Shown in pieces: positions 17,385-26,876 of a stretch of 59,953 nucleotides of DNA. Location: contig CALKOC010000042.1 in assembly GCA_938091085.1 (NCBI GenBank), positions 1 to 59,953 on the forward strand, read 5' to 3'. Every line of letters begins with the position of its first letter. The stretch's first letter is position 1. The notes beneath the pieces are model-generated. The model was not told the DNA's origin, did not search any database, and saw only the letters and a program-made list of their open reading frames with translations. This stretch comes from an uncultured Alphaproteobacteria bacterium. Lineage in GTDB: Bacteria; Pseudomonadota; Alphaproteobacteria; RS24. The position numbers were made by a program, and so were the translations under genes.

Positions 17385-18854
17385 CTAGTCCATGCCTGAG
17401 CCAATGGGGGTGTGATTAGTCTTTTCCCAAGTAAATGGTGACCAGAATAGTTGCGCTATAGCTCGGCAGGTGATGAACCCAGCTAATAGCCAGATAACAA
17501 ATAAGCCGAAAATATCTTTGAATAAGTCGGAGCGTTTTGCGCGATGGCAGACATAGAAATATGAATAAAAGATCATTGCCCAATTTATTAAAATAACAAA
17601 AAGCTGCCATTGATAGTCAGCGAAACTCTGGATGTCTGGAATGCTATAAAGACAAACCACGATAAAAACCCATACGCCTAACCCATATAAACATCGGGTA
17701 AGTATCACGAGATGAAGGCCCATATAGCCTAACACGCCGACTTTTTTGATGAGTTTTAACGGCTTTCTTAGGAGTACGAGCAAAGTCTGGAAATGCCCCT
17801 TTTGCCAGCGGGTACGTTGCTTGACAAAGTCCCAGAAATCTCGCGTAGGACTCTCTATTGTCGGCGGGGCAATCATGGCAGTTGTGTAGCCGCGAAATGC
17901 CATCCGAATGCCTATATCTGCATCTTCAGTTACATTCCAACTATCCCAACCATAGATTTCCCGAAGAACATTAACTTTGAAATGGTTGGAAGACCCACCA
18001 AGTGGCAACGGGATTTTGAAACGTACCAAAGCAGGCAAAATGAATCTGAAAAGATGTAAATAATCGAGAGTCATCTGGCGCGCCCAAAATCCCTCTTTCT
18101 TTTCAAGCTTGATATCTAATGGGGCTTGCAGGCAAGCAAGCTTTTTGTCGTTAATATTCTCATGTCGTGCAAATTCAGAGGCTGCAGCGCGCAACTGGTC
18201 TCTATGCGGTATGTCTTCGGCGTCATAAATTACCAACAAATCTCCACTCGCATGGGCAAGGGCATAATTACAGGCGCGCGGTTTTGTGCGGGGGGTACCA
18301 TCTGGAACAACAAGAATTTTTTCATTCACAATGCCTTCGGCTAATGCTTCAGATAAAGCCTTTCTCAAAGCTTTATAGGTCTGGAGATCCGACTCCTCCA
18401 CCACATAGAAAAACTCAATTTTTTTTGATGGGTAGTTTATTTGCCTCATTGCGTAGGTAATTTGTCCCACCATATTAGCCTCTTTGTATAAGGGTAAAAT
18501 GACGGTGTATCGAGGGAGTTGCGTATCAGCGAGAAATTCAAGGGTCAGAGGGGTGCGCACATCCAGTAAGATTGCCATCACATAAAGTGGGAAATAGGAA
18601 GTAAGCATTAAGGTTAATAAAATCAGAGGCAAACTATTGCCATTGATAATTGCACCAATCACCAAGCTGATTATTAGGGTAATGGCAACTACAAGTCGTG
18701 GCGGCATCGGCTGATGGGAAGAGTCTTCCGGCGCATAGCGGGCGAGAGCATGCGTTACATCACGAATATCAATATTTGTTTCTTTTAGCCGATTTAATGC
18801 TGGTACAGATGGCTCATGGACCCCGTCTTGCAATTTGTATTGCCCTCCTGCCAC
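17385..18854 (-). CDS. Family 2 membrane glycosyltransferase
   Basis: A 489-residue processive-type GT2 enzyme. Two N-terminal transmembrane helices (about residues 55-100) precede the cytoplasmic GT-A domain. Substrate motifs are YDAEDIPHRDQL (about 213-224), TEDADIGIR and QRTRWQKGHFQTL (the Q-x-x-R-W motif), then three to four C-terminal helices. It should polymerise or transfer a sugar at the inner membrane, for an extracellular polysaccharide or lipid; the sugar cannot be told. The GTG start at 18854 is weak. A TTG seven codons later (18833) has AGGAGG ten bases before it and may be the true start. No other polysaccharide gene is adjacent. Confidence 0.85.
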   Translation of the reverse strand: MAGGQYKLQDGVHEPSVPALNRLKETNIDIRDVTHALARYAPEDSSHQPMPPRLVVAITLIISLVIGAIINGNSLPLILLTLMLTSYFPLYVMAILLDVRTPLTLEFLADTQLPRYTVILPLYKEANMVGQITYAMRQINYPSKKIEFFYVVEESDLQTYKALRKALSEALAEGIVNEKILVVPDGTPRTKPRACNYALAHASGDLLVIYDAEDIPHRDQLRAAASEFARHENINDKKLACLQAPLDIKLEKKEGFWARQMTLDYLHLFRFILPALVRFKIPLPLGGSSNHFKVNVLREIYGWDSWNVTEDADIGIRMAFRGYTTAMIAPPTIESPTRDFWDFVKQRTRWQKGHFQTLLVLLRKPLKLIKKVGVLGYMGLHLVILTRCLYGLGVWVFIVVCLYSIPDIQSFADYQWQLFVILINWAMIFYSYFYVCHRAKRSDLFKDIFGLFVIWLLAGFITCRAIAQLFWSPFTWEKTNHTPIGSGMD

Positions 18855-18974
18855 AGAGCCTTACAGATACACGGGGAGAGTTCTACTTATTGTAAAGAGA
18901 ATAAATCTAGATACTCACAAAAATAGAAAATTATTTTTTTGCTGATTATATATTCGTGTTTTTTGAGGCATGGA

Positions 18975-19400
18975 TCAGGAGGGAATTCTTCGAAATCTGG
19001 CGCGCGCGCCACGTTCAATCGCGGCGGCGGCAAGCTTATCTACTTTCAAAAAATCTCTGATCATATTGAGAAGGTGCAATTCCTCGGGCGTGACTGTCAA
19101 ATCTGCAGCTGCAATTTCAACAGCCAGGGCATAAGCAGTTTCATGCAATTCATCAGGCAAGGTGCTTGCAAGCAGGGTCATTAAGCTGTCTAACCCTTCT
19201 TCCACTGCCATTAATTCGACAAAATTGTCGGTGACAATATCCAGATCTTCGCTCGGAAAATTTTCAAATACTGGTAAAAAATCAATCAACCTTTCGACAC
19301 GCAAAAGTTCGGCATCACTGATTGCTTCATCGGCTGCTGCCATAGCCAGCATGAGATGAATAAGAACCTGCTGTTCTGTCATAGGGGTGTGAATAGTCAT
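18975..19400 (-). CDS. TerB-family (tellurite-resistance-like) protein
   Basis: A 141-residue all-helical acidic protein. The repeated helical pattern LMLAMAAADEAISDAELLRV and ALAVEIAAADLTVTPEELHL is the TerB / DUF533-like fold, with acidic clusters suggesting metal binding. TerB-like proteins are linked to stress and envelope functions but the role here is unknown. The ATG follows a strong AAGGAAGG. It is a single gene between the glycosyltransferase and divergent lysK. Confidence 0.75.
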   Translation of the reverse strand: MTIHTPMTEQQVLIHLMLAMAAADEAISDAELLRVERLIDFLPVFENFPSEDLDIVTDNFVELMAVEEGLDSLMTLLASTLPDELHETAYALAVEIAAADLTVTPEELHLLNMIRDFLKVDKLAAAAIERGARARFRRIPS

Positions 19401-19528
19401 GTCCCTTCCTTAAATTAATGTTGGCGAACATAATGTTGTTTGACAAGCTTTTCTCAATCGCTAGTTTCTCGCATATATTTGAAATATTGCCGATTGAAAT
19501 ATAATAAAACTTTTATAGGACATCAGAC

Positions 19529-21115
19529 TTGGAAAATTGGAAAACTTTAGCCGCTGATAGCAAGGCCTGGCCTTTCGAGGAGGCTCGAAAAATCCTGAAA
19601 CGTTTAGAGGCATCAGGCAGGAACGATGTGCTGTTTGAAACAGGCTATGGGCCAAGTGGCTTACCTCATATTGGCACATTTGGGGAAGTGGCGCGGACCA
19701 GCATGGTGCGTCAGGCTCTTGAGACGCTTGCGCCGGATATCAAAACGCGACTGATTTGTTTTTCCGATGATATGGATGGCCTGAGAAAAGTGCCTGATAA
19801 TGTGCCTAATGCTGACATGCTTACGGGGCATCTTGAAAAGCCCCTGACCCGTGTGCCTGATCCATTTGAAACTCATGACAGTTTTGGCGCACATAATAAT
19901 GCTCGTCTGCAGACATTTCTGGATAGATTTGAATTTGATTACGAGTTCGCCAGTGCCACGGAGTATTATGAGTCGGGTCTTATGGATGAGACATTGCTTA
20001 AAATTCTCGCTAATTATGAGGCCGTAACAGGCATTATTCTGCCCACGCTTGGCGAGGAACGACGCAAAACATACAGTCCGTTTTTACCGATTTGCCCGAC
20101 GAGTGGCAAAGTCTTGATGGTGCCGTTAACAGCACGAGATGAAACGGCAGGGACGATAAGCTACACCCATCCTGAAAGTGGTGAAGACATCACAGCGCCG
20201 GTCACCGGTGGCGCATGTAAATTGCAATGGAAAGCTGACTGGGCGATGCGATGGGTCGCGCTGGGTGTGGATTATGAAATGGCCGGTAAAGATTTGATTG
20301 AGAGCGTCACGCTCTCCTCAAAAATTTGTCGCGCGATAGGGGGGTCACCACCCGAAGGGTTTAACTACGAACTGTTTCTAGATGAAAACGGCGAGAAAAT
20401 TTCAAAATCTCGGGGTAATGGCTTGACCATTGAACAGTGGTTGACCTATGCCGCACCAGAAAGCCTGTCGCTTTATATGTTTCAAAGTCCACGTAAAGCC
20501 AAACGGTTACACTTTGATGTCATCCCCAAAAATGTTGATGATTATCTAACATTTTTGAATAAGTATTCCACGCAAACGCCAGAAGAACAGCTTACTAACC
20601 CTGTCTGGCATATTCATGGCGGTAAGCCACCGTCAGGTGATTTGCCGGTAAGTTTTGCGCTATTATTGAATCTTGTCAGTGTGAGTAATGCTGATGATAA
20701 AAATGTACTCTGGGGCTTTATAAAGAATTATGCTCCTGAGGCATCACCCGAAGAGTTGCCCTTATTGGATGCAATGGCAGAGTATGCCGTGGCCTATTAC
20801 CATGATTTTGTAAAGCCAACGAAAAGCTACCGCGCCCCGGATGAAACTGAAAAACAAGCGATGATATCTCTAAGGGATAAGCTTAATGATTTATCCGGTG
20901 ACTTGGATGCGGAAACGATTCAGACCGAAGTTTATGCGATTGGTAAAACCTATTTTGAAGATAATCTGAGGGATTGGTTCAAGGCGCTTTATGAAGTTTT
21001 GTTGGGACAATCTCAAGGCCCACGCTTTGGTTCATTTATCGCTGTATATGGGTTGGACCGCACAGTTGAATTGATTAACCAAGCTTTGAATGGTGATTTA
21101 ACAGGTGATAAATAA
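19529..21115 (+). CDS. lysK: Lysyl-tRNA synthetase, class I
   Basis: A 528-residue class I (archaeal-type) LysRS, which charges tRNA-Lys. It is found in alphaproteobacteria and archaea instead of the usual class II LysS. The class I signatures are PHIG at residues 46-49 (HIGH motif) and KISKS near residue 290 (KMSKS motif). The start is TTG at 19529, preceded by AGGA; I see no in-frame ATG that keeps the conserved N-terminus ([11 protein letters not shown]). The downstream DUF952 gene is 32 bp away on the same strand. Confidence 0.95.
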   Translation: MENWKTLAADSKAWPFEEARKILKRLEASGRNDVLFETGYGPSGLPHIGTFGEVARTSMVRQALETLAPDIKTRLICFSDDMDGLRKVPDNVPNADMLTGHLEKPLTRVPDPFETHDSFGAHNNARLQTFLDRFEFDYEFASATEYYESGLMDETLLKILANYEAVTGIILPTLGEERRKTYSPFLPICPTSGKVLMVPLTARDETAGTISYTHPESGEDITAPVTGGACKLQWKADWAMRWVALGVDYEMAGKDLIESVTLSSKICRAIGGSPPEGFNYELFLDENGEKISKSRGNGLTIEQWLTYAAPESLSLYMFQSPRKAKRLHFDVIPKNVDDYLTFLNKYSTQTPEEQLTNPVWHIHGGKPPSGDLPVSFALLLNLVSVSNADDKNVLWGFIKNYAPEASPEELPLLDAMAEYAVAYYHDFVKPTKSYRAPDETEKQAMISLRDKLNDLSGDLDAETIQTEVYAIGKTYFEDNLRDWFKALYEVLLGQSQGPRFGSFIAVYGLDRTVELINQALNGDLTGDK

Positions 21116-21147
21116 AGACAGCATAATAAGAAGAATGAGATGGATGC

Positions 21148-21525
21148 GTGACGTCTAAAACGACTTTTATTTATAAAATATGTCCGGAGCAGGATTGGCT
21201 TTCAGCCGCCGATAAAGGCATTTTCACCGGCACACAGCTTGATATTGAAGATGGGTTTATCCATCTCTCACCGCCGGAAGAGGTTGAGGCGACAGTTGCA
21301 AAATATTTCGCTGGTCAAGAGGGGCTGGTGCTGGTGCGCTTTCCGGTAGCCAGTTTAAGCGCGGCATTAAAATGGGAAGCCTCGCGCGGTGATATCTTGT
21401 TTCCACATTTTTATGCACCATTGGACCCCCGTCTTGCAGATAGAGTATGGCTTTTACAGCTAAACGGTCGTAAACATATTTTTCCTGAAGATATGACAAT
21501 AGACACGCCACATCAGGAGCATTAA
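21148..21525 (+). CDS. DUF952 family protein
   Basis: A 125-residue cytoplasmic protein of DUF952. Its motifs IYKICPEQDW, DGFIHLSPPEEV and FPHFYAPLD are typical of the family; function is unknown. It starts with GTG at 21148; the nearby ATG at 21144 is out of frame and hits a stop after four codons. Its stop overlaps the pyrD ATG (TAATG at 21523-21527), so translation is coupled. The pairing DUF952-pyrD is one I recall from other alphaproteobacteria. Confidence 0.85.
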   Translation: MTSKTTFIYKICPEQDWLSAADKGIFTGTQLDIEDGFIHLSPPEEVEATVAKYFAGQEGLVLVRFPVASLSAALKWEASRGDILFPHFYAPLDPRLADRVWLLQLNGRKHIFPEDMTIDTPHQEH

Positions 21526-22964
21526 TGCGACTATATAAAATAATACGCCCGTTAATTTTTTGCTTACCCGCCGAGTTGGCTCATCGCTTGACTGTTCGCG
21601 TATTGTCGACAATCGGTAAATTTATCCCTACTTCCGGTCGTGATGACTACATCCTTTCGGTATCGGCAATGGGGCTTGAGTTTTCAAACCCGTTTGGCAT
21701 GGCGGCAGGGTTTGATAAGAACGGTGAGTTACCTGAAGCTGTTAGTCGGTTGGGTTTTGGTTTTACCGAAATCGGCACTGTTACCCCGCAACCTCAGGAT
21801 GGTAATCCGGCGCCGCGCATTTTTCGTGTGACCAGAGATGAGGGTATTATTAATCGTCTTGGATTTAATAATGAGGGTCACCAGATTGTTCGAGCGAGAT
21901 TGGCTTCATATAAAGCCCTTCTGCCAAATGGTTTTCCGGTGGGGGTAAATATCGGTGCTAATAAGGACTCATCAGATCGCATAGATGATTATCGCATTGG
22001 CGCGGAGGTTTTCTCGGAGCTAGCCGATTATCTGACGATAAATGTTTCCTCACCCAACACGCCTGGATTGAGAGATTTGCAAACTGCTAAAGCGTTGACA
22101 CAAATCATCACACAAGTGAAAGAAGTTGCCGGAGAGGTGCCTGTTGTTCTGAAGGTAGCTCCTGATCTAACACATGACGACATTGCCGAGATTGCCAAAG
22201 TCGCTCTTAAGGTGAAACCTGCGGCTCTTATTGTGTCAAATACCACGATAGACCGCGATGGGATGAAAAGCTCTCCCTATAAATGGGAAGAGGGCGGGCT
22301 GTCTGGACGACCCTTGATGCAAAAATCTACAGAGGTTTTGCGACAATTTTACAGACATACAAAGGGTGAGCTGACGCTCATAGGTGTCGGCGGGGTAAGT
22401 GATGCCGCCAGTTCATTGGAAAAAATCAAATCAGGTGCGTCACTTATTCAACTTTATACGGCTCTTGTGTATCAAGGGCCTGGACTGATAGCTAAATTGA
22501 AACGCGAACTGGCAGATTTATTGCGCGATGAAGGTTTTGCATCGCTTGAGGATGCTATAGGGGTTGATGTTTCATATGAAAACCTTACCGAGCCAAAAAA
22601 GAAGGGGGCGCAAATGAAAGTGAAAATCTTACATAATCCGAGATGTACCAAATCCCGGCAGACGCTTGCTCTTTTAGAAGAAAATGGAACGAGCCCTGAA
22701 ATTGTTGAATATCTCAAAAATCCTTTAACCGAAAAGCAGATTAAAGCGCTTTTGAAAAAACTCGGTCTTAAAGCGCGTGAAGCCATGCGTACGAATGAGA
22801 AATTGTATAAAGAGTTGAGTCTTGCTGAGGTTGATGATGAAGCCGTTTTGATCAAAGCAATGTCGGAAAACCCGATTTTGATAGAGCGGCCAATTGTTGA
22901 AACGCCCAATGATGCGGCGATTGGTCGACCACCAGAGAATGTACTGCCCCTTTTGTCAGTGTGA
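21525..22964 (+). CDS. pyrD: Fusion: dihydroorotate dehydrogenase (quinone) and ArsC-family reductase
   Basis: One uninterrupted frame of 479 residues. Residues 1 to about 355 are class 2 dihydroorotate dehydrogenase (membrane, quinone-linked, pyrimidine synthesis). Motifs are NPFGMAAGFDKNGE, NRLGFNNEG, TINVSSPNTPGLRDLQ (catalytic Ser), SNTTIDRDG and a Gly-rich FMN phosphate site (GVGGVSDAASSLEKIKSGAS). Residues 364-479 form a complete ArsC/glutaredoxin-type reductase with active site NPRCTKSRQTL. The two are normally separate genes. A strong GAAGGGGG (22601-22608) precedes the in-frame internal ATG at 22614, so ArsC may also be made alone. The simplest history is loss of the pyrD stop codon. 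Confidence 0.9.
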   Translation: MRLYKIIRPLIFCLPAELAHRLTVRVLSTIGKFIPTSGRDDYILSVSAMGLEFSNPFGMAAGFDKNGELPEAVSRLGFGFTEIGTVTPQPQDGNPAPRIFRVTRDEGIINRLGFNNEGHQIVRARLASYKALLPNGFPVGVNIGANKDSSDRIDDYRIGAEVFSELADYLTINVSSPNTPGLRDLQTAKALTQIITQVKEVAGEVPVVLKVAPDLTHDDIAEIAKVALKVKPAALIVSNTTIDRDGMKSSPYKWEEGGLSGRPLMQKSTEVLRQFYRHTKGELTLIGVGGVSDAASSLEKIKSGASLIQLYTALVYQGPGLIAKLKRELADLLRDEGFASLEDAIGVDVSYENLTEPKKKGAQMKVKILHNPRCTKSRQTLALLEENGTSPEIVEYLKNPLTEKQIKALLKKLGLKAREAMRTNEKLYKELSLAEVDDEAVLIKAMSENPILIERPIVETPNDAAIGRPPENVLPLLSV

Positions 22965-23021
22965 AATTCAGGGTAAGACAAGCCTATAAAGAGTATAGTA
23001 AAAAGACATTTCGGAGGGGAT

Positions 23022-23636
23022 ATGTCTAAAACCCAAGAAGTTATTGCCGGAAAAAGAGCTGCTACACGCGCGAACAATAGAGATTCTATCTTGATTGCCG
23101 CGCGCGAGGTTTTTACCGAAATTGGTTTTGGCGGTACAACTGTGCGCGATATTATCCGGCGAACGGGCTTGGCAAGCGGAACGTTTTACAATTACTTCAC
23201 GGGTAAAGAAGAAGTTTTTGAAGCACTGATTGACGATATTGGTGAAAGACTGCGTCCGCGCCTGCGGTCAGTACGTGCCAATGCGAAAAACTTTGAAGAT
23301 TTTATTGAAACGAGTTTCCTCGCTTATTTTTCTTATTTCGCCAATAACCCCGGTGATTATGGTCTGCTTCGTTCAAATCGTGGACGCGAGGGAGGGTATT
23401 TATCAGGCCCCCAAACCCGCGCAGGTCTTGAGGAGTTGCGCGAGGATTTATTGCAAGCCATTCAGACTGGCATTGTACCGGATTTGGATGTGGATTTTAT
23501 GACGTCCGCTATTAGTGGCTCGGCCTTCTCAATACTTGATGAAATGATGACTCGTAATCCGCCTGACCCTGTTCAGACAGCTCGTTTTGCGTCCCAACTA
23601 TATCTTGGTGGCGTTCGTTCTTTTGTGACCAAATAG
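23022..23636 (+). CDS. TetR/AcrR-family transcriptional regulator
   Basis: A 204-residue regulator. The N-terminal helix-turn-helix (about residues 18-65: ILIAAREVFTEIGFGGTTVR, then GLASGTFYNYFTGKEEVFEAL) is a textbook TetR domain. The C-terminal ligand/dimer domain is family specific. The ATG follows CGGAGGGG. It may control itself or nearby genes. The convergent downstream genes (DUF3429, ccdA) and upstream pyrD do not suggest a target. Confidence 0.9.
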   Translation: MSKTQEVIAGKRAATRANNRDSILIAAREVFTEIGFGGTTVRDIIRRTGLASGTFYNYFTGKEEVFEALIDDIGERLRPRLRSVRANAKNFEDFIETSFLAYFSYFANNPGDYGLLRSNRGREGGYLSGPQTRAGLEELREDLLQAIQTGIVPDLDVDFMTSAISGSAFSILDEMMTRNPPDPVQTARFASQLYLGGVRSFVTK

Positions 23637-23652
23637 ACTCGGGGTTATCGTT

Positions 23653-24135
23653 TTACACGTTAGCCGCGAGATAAAAATTCAACGCAATTGACAATAATGA
23701 CGATACTGCGCCTAGCGTAAGACCCGCGCGCAAACGGGCATACCAGACTGGCAACATACCATTTCGCGCAGCGCTGATATCTGATAGCCCCTGAACACTA
23801 TGGCATGCGGCAAGGAGCAGTGGTCCCAATGGGATAGCCGGAAATACTAAAACACCATATGCCAACAAAGCTGGTAGAACGCTCAATATAAACGTTCGGG
23901 CGTCCAAATGATGCAAGGCCCCGCCCCATCTTACTCCGCCCAGAAATGATAAAATAATCGCCCCGTAAACCATGCCAAAAGTTCCGGCAATACCCTGCCA
24001 TCCTTGTGCAGGGGGCATCCAGATAAACAATGCAGGTGCCAAGAATGGAATCAGCCCTCCCACACCTAGCCATAAAGCCACAGGTGGAATGGTCTCGATT
24101 TCTTTCAGGGTGTCACTCTGGGCGTCGTCCATCAT
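23653..24135 (-). CDS. DUF3429 family membrane protein
   Basis: A 160-residue inner-membrane protein with four to five hydrophobic helices and the DUF3429 pattern (LGVGGLIPFLAPALFIW, ILSFLGGVRWGGAL). Function is unknown. It lies 8 bp downstream of ccdA on the same strand, so the two are probably co-transcribed. Convergent with the TetR gene. Confidence 0.8.
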   Translation of the reverse strand: MMDDAQSDTLKEIETIPPVALWLGVGGLIPFLAPALFIWMPPAQGWQGIAGTFGMVYGAIILSFLGGVRWGGALHHLDARTFILSVLPALLAYGVLVFPAIPLGPLLLAACHSVQGLSDISAARNGMLPVWYARLRAGLTLGAVSSLLSIALNFYLAANV

Positions 24136-24143
24136 CTTTTAAA

Positions 24144-24899
24144 TTAACCAAGAGTTGAGAGCGCAGGAAACCAATCTAGAAGATATGTGGCGAGGTTTTG
24201 GAGTGAGCCGGAAAAAATCAGCACACCGGTTGTAATGAGTAAGCCACCGGTAATTTTTTCCAACAGGCCTAATCTCTGTTTAATTTTAGGTGAGCTTTTC
24301 AGAAAATACCCCACACCAACGGCTGACAAAACAAAGGGAACACCCAGCCCTGCCGCATAAGTAGCCAGTAGCCCAACGCCTTGTTGAAGACTGTCGCTGG
24401 ATGCTGCGAGGGTCAGTATGGTTGCCAAAATAGGGCCTATGCAAGGTGTCCAGCCAAATGCAAAGGCCAAGCCGAGACCAAAAGCGGTTAAAAGCTGTTT
24501 TTCGCCCTTACTCTCATCATTATTAACGGGTTTGGTGACGCGAAGCTCGCGCTGCAAGAAAGAAATTCTAAAAATTCCCGCCATATGCAGACCGAGTATG
24601 ACGATAAAGACACCGGCAATTTGGGCGAGTAAGTCCTTATGACCCAGAATAAACGGATTAATAGCCGCCGCGCCTGCGCCGAGTGAAATGAAGACAACCG
24701 AAAAACCAGCAACAAAAGCTAATGCCCCCGGCAGTATACGCCCCCGAATGACGTTTTCATCCGCATCAGACAACTCTTCAAAGCCGATACCGGCAGCAAA
24801 GCATAGATAGCCTGGCACGAGTGGAAGGACGCAAGGTGAGAGAAAACTCAGCAAGCCTCCAAGAAAAGCCGCCCCAAGGGAGAACCCGAATTCATCCAT
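24144..24899 (-). CDS. ccdA: CcdA-type cytochrome c biogenesis / disulfide reductant transporter
   Basis: A 251-residue six-helix membrane protein. The paired redox cysteines lie in FLSPCVLPLVPGY (first helix) and GWTPCIGPILATI (fourth helix), the hallmarks of the CcdA/DsbD central domain. CcdA passes electrons from cytoplasmic thioredoxin to periplasmic thiol proteins for cytochrome c maturation and other repair. No thioredoxin-like partner is adjacent. It precedes the DUF3429 gene. Confidence 0.9.
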   Translation of the reverse strand: MDEFGFSLGAAFLGGLLSFLSPCVLPLVPGYLCFAAGIGFEELSDADENVIRGRILPGALAFVAGFSVVFISLGAGAAAINPFILGHKDLLAQIAGVFIVILGLHMAGIFRISFLQRELRVTKPVNNDESKGEKQLLTAFGLGLAFAFGWTPCIGPILATILTLAASSDSLQQGVGLLATYAAGLGVPFVLSAVGVGYFLKSSPKIKQRLGLLEKITGGLLITTGVLIFSGSLQNLATYLLDWFPALSTLG

Positions 24900-24952
24900 G
24901 CATCACCATTATTAAACCTCTTATTATAACCCGCTTATTATTAGCTTCTGCT

Positions 24953-25726
24953 CTAACTTCTGCGGCGGAAAAGGACTGTTGCTATCCATCCAAAAAAGAC
25001 AGCAATCAATACCCCCGTGATACCATATAGAATGGGAAGTTGATGTGCCAAGCGATGAAGGAATTGTTCGAAGCCAGCAATGCCGACAATTATTGTGTTT
25101 TTTTGCATGCTCAGAACATTTCCGGCATCAAATAAAATTATTTTTGCTTCATAGACACCCATTGGAACACCCGGGGGAAGGGCAATCTCGGTTCTAAAAA
25201 GTCGGTTGCCTATTATTTTCACGCCGGACGGATTTTCGGAATATAAATCGCGGCTTTGTTTGTTGCGGATAAGGCCTTCCAGAAATAAATCGGAATCTTC
25301 ATGGGTTGAAGCAAGTTTTGTGGGAACATAATCCAGACCGATGCCCATTTCCTGACGTGTTTCAGGGGTAGTTATATCAGACAACGCACGTGATGCGGCC
25401 ACTGCATAATAGGATGGTGTTGAAGAAACAGATAGTGACTCTGTGTTCACCCATAGTCCGAAGGTTTTGTCTTTGCGTCTAACTTTTAATGCTTCATCTG
25501 GCCCGCGCAGTATCACAACGATATCCGGTGAAGCATTTTTCCGTGAGGTATCAAAAGCGCCAAATAGTAAAACAGTTTCTCCGTCGAAATTTGCCTGAAT
25601 GGCAACCTCGGATGTTGATAGATCGGTTATAAGCTCATTCGCCTTGACCTCTGATAAAACAGTGGCAAACCACATGAATAGTATGAGGCATGTGTTAACG
25701 CCTCTTATGTTGAGAGCTATGCGCAT
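24953..25726 (-). CDS. TIGR02186 family membrane protein
   Basis: A 257-residue protein with an N-terminal signal sequence, a large periplasmic beta-rich region (STSEVAIQANFDGETVLLFGA) and one C-terminal transmembrane helix (about residues 227-250) ending in basic FRRRS. I recognise it as the alphaproteobacterial TIGR02186 family, which typically sits next to a TauE/SafE gene. Here it overlaps the stop of that gene (TAATG at 25724-25728). Function is unknown; a helper of the exporter is likely from the coupling. Confidence 0.8.
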   Translation of the reverse strand: MRIALNIRGVNTCLILFMWFATVLSEVKANELITDLSTSEVAIQANFDGETVLLFGAFDTSRKNASPDIVVILRGPDEALKVRRKDKTFGLWVNTESLSVSSTPSYYAVAASRALSDITTPETRQEMGIGLDYVPTKLASTHEDSDLFLEGLIRNKQSRDLYSENPSGVKIIGNRLFRTEIALPPGVPMGVYEAKIILFDAGNVLSMQKNTIIVGIAGFEQFLHRLAHQLPILYGITGVLIAVFFGWIATVLFRRRS

Positions 25727-26652
25727 TACGGCATGACCCCCGAAGAAGACAGGGAGTAAATTTCGGATGGCATGAAAAGTAAATCATTCAGCATTTTAAG
25801 GCCGACACCCAGCACAATTAGCGCGAGTAAAGCTCTCAATTGTTCGCCTCTGAGCTTTTGTCCGAGACGGGCACCAATTTGCGCACCAACGACACCCCCA
25901 ATAATCAAGATGGTGGCTAACACAACATCGACAGTCTGATTTTTCGCAGCATGCATGACTGTCACAGCTGCAGAGACGAAAATAATTTGAAAAAGGGATG
26001 TGCCAATCACTACATTTGTCGGCATACGGAGCAGATAAATCATCGCCGGAACCATGATGAAGCCGCCTCCGACTCCCATAATTGCTGCCAGCACACCGAC
26101 AAAAAACCCAATCAGAATTGGCGGGATAATGCTGGTGTAAAGATGAGATACTTTAAATCGCATTTTAAAAGGTAGGCCGTGTATCCAATTATGTTGTCCC
26201 GGCCGTCTTGCAGGGATGGGGCGTCCGATTTGTCTGGCATGGATAGCGCGAATGCTCTCTATCATCATGAGCAGCCCGATAACGCCAAGAAAAACCACAT
26301 AGCAAAGAGAGATTAACAGATCTATCTGTCCCATTTCGCGCATTACAGCGTAAAGCTGAACCCCGACCGCCGAGCCCAATAATCCGCCCACTAACAAAAC
26401 GCACCCCATGCGAATATCAACACCGCGTTTTTGGAAATGAGCCATCCCGCCGGAGATGGAGGAAGCTAAAATTTGATTCGCTTCACTCGCAACGGCTACA
26501 GTTGGGGGAATACCGATAAAAATCAGAAGCGGGGTCATAAGAAATCCCCCGCCAACGCCAAACATGCCGGATAAAAAGCCTACAAGGCCACCAAGACCAA
26601 GCAGCAAGTAAATGCTTACGCTGGTCTCTGCAATGGGTAAGTAAATTTGCAT
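25726..26652 (-). CDS. TauE/SafE-family sulfite/anion exporter
   Basis: A 308-residue membrane protein with about eight helices. The two internal repeats are marked by GMFGVGGGFLMTPLLIFIGI and AIMGVGGGFIMVPAMIYLLRM, the TauE signature. The family exports sulfite or sulfoacetate or related anions. The longer linker (about residues 130-170) is typical of the alphaproteobacterial subgroup that pairs with TIGR02186. Translationally coupled to the gene downstream. Substrate not shown by sequence. Confidence 0.88.
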   Translation of the reverse strand: MQIYLPIAETSVSIYLLLGLGGLVGFLSGMFGVGGGFLMTPLLIFIGIPPTVAVASEANQILASSISGGMAHFQKRGVDIRMGCVLLVGGLLGSAVGVQLYAVMREMGQIDLLISLCYVVFLGVIGLLMMIESIRAIHARQIGRPIPARRPGQHNWIHGLPFKMRFKVSHLYTSIIPPILIGFFVGVLAAIMGVGGGFIMVPAMIYLLRMPTNVVIGTSLFQIIFVSAAVTVMHAAKNQTVDVVLATILIIGGVVGAQIGARLGQKLRGEQLRALLALIVLGVGLKMLNDLLFMPSEIYSLSSSGVMP

Positions 26653-26876
26653 TTGGTTTTGTTGTGTTATGGCTCAAAGCTATGACTTATCACGCAAGGC
26701 TTGATTTGCATAGTGAGCTTAGTGAGCAGTGTTATTAGTTTCTTCCGAAGTGATGTTTAAATATCGGGCTTTATATTTGTGGGTGAATATCCACTTTAAA
26801 AGCTCGACACGATTGGAAATTAATCTATCTGCAATATCATAAGCTTTAATTTTTATATACAAAGGTGGAAAACATT

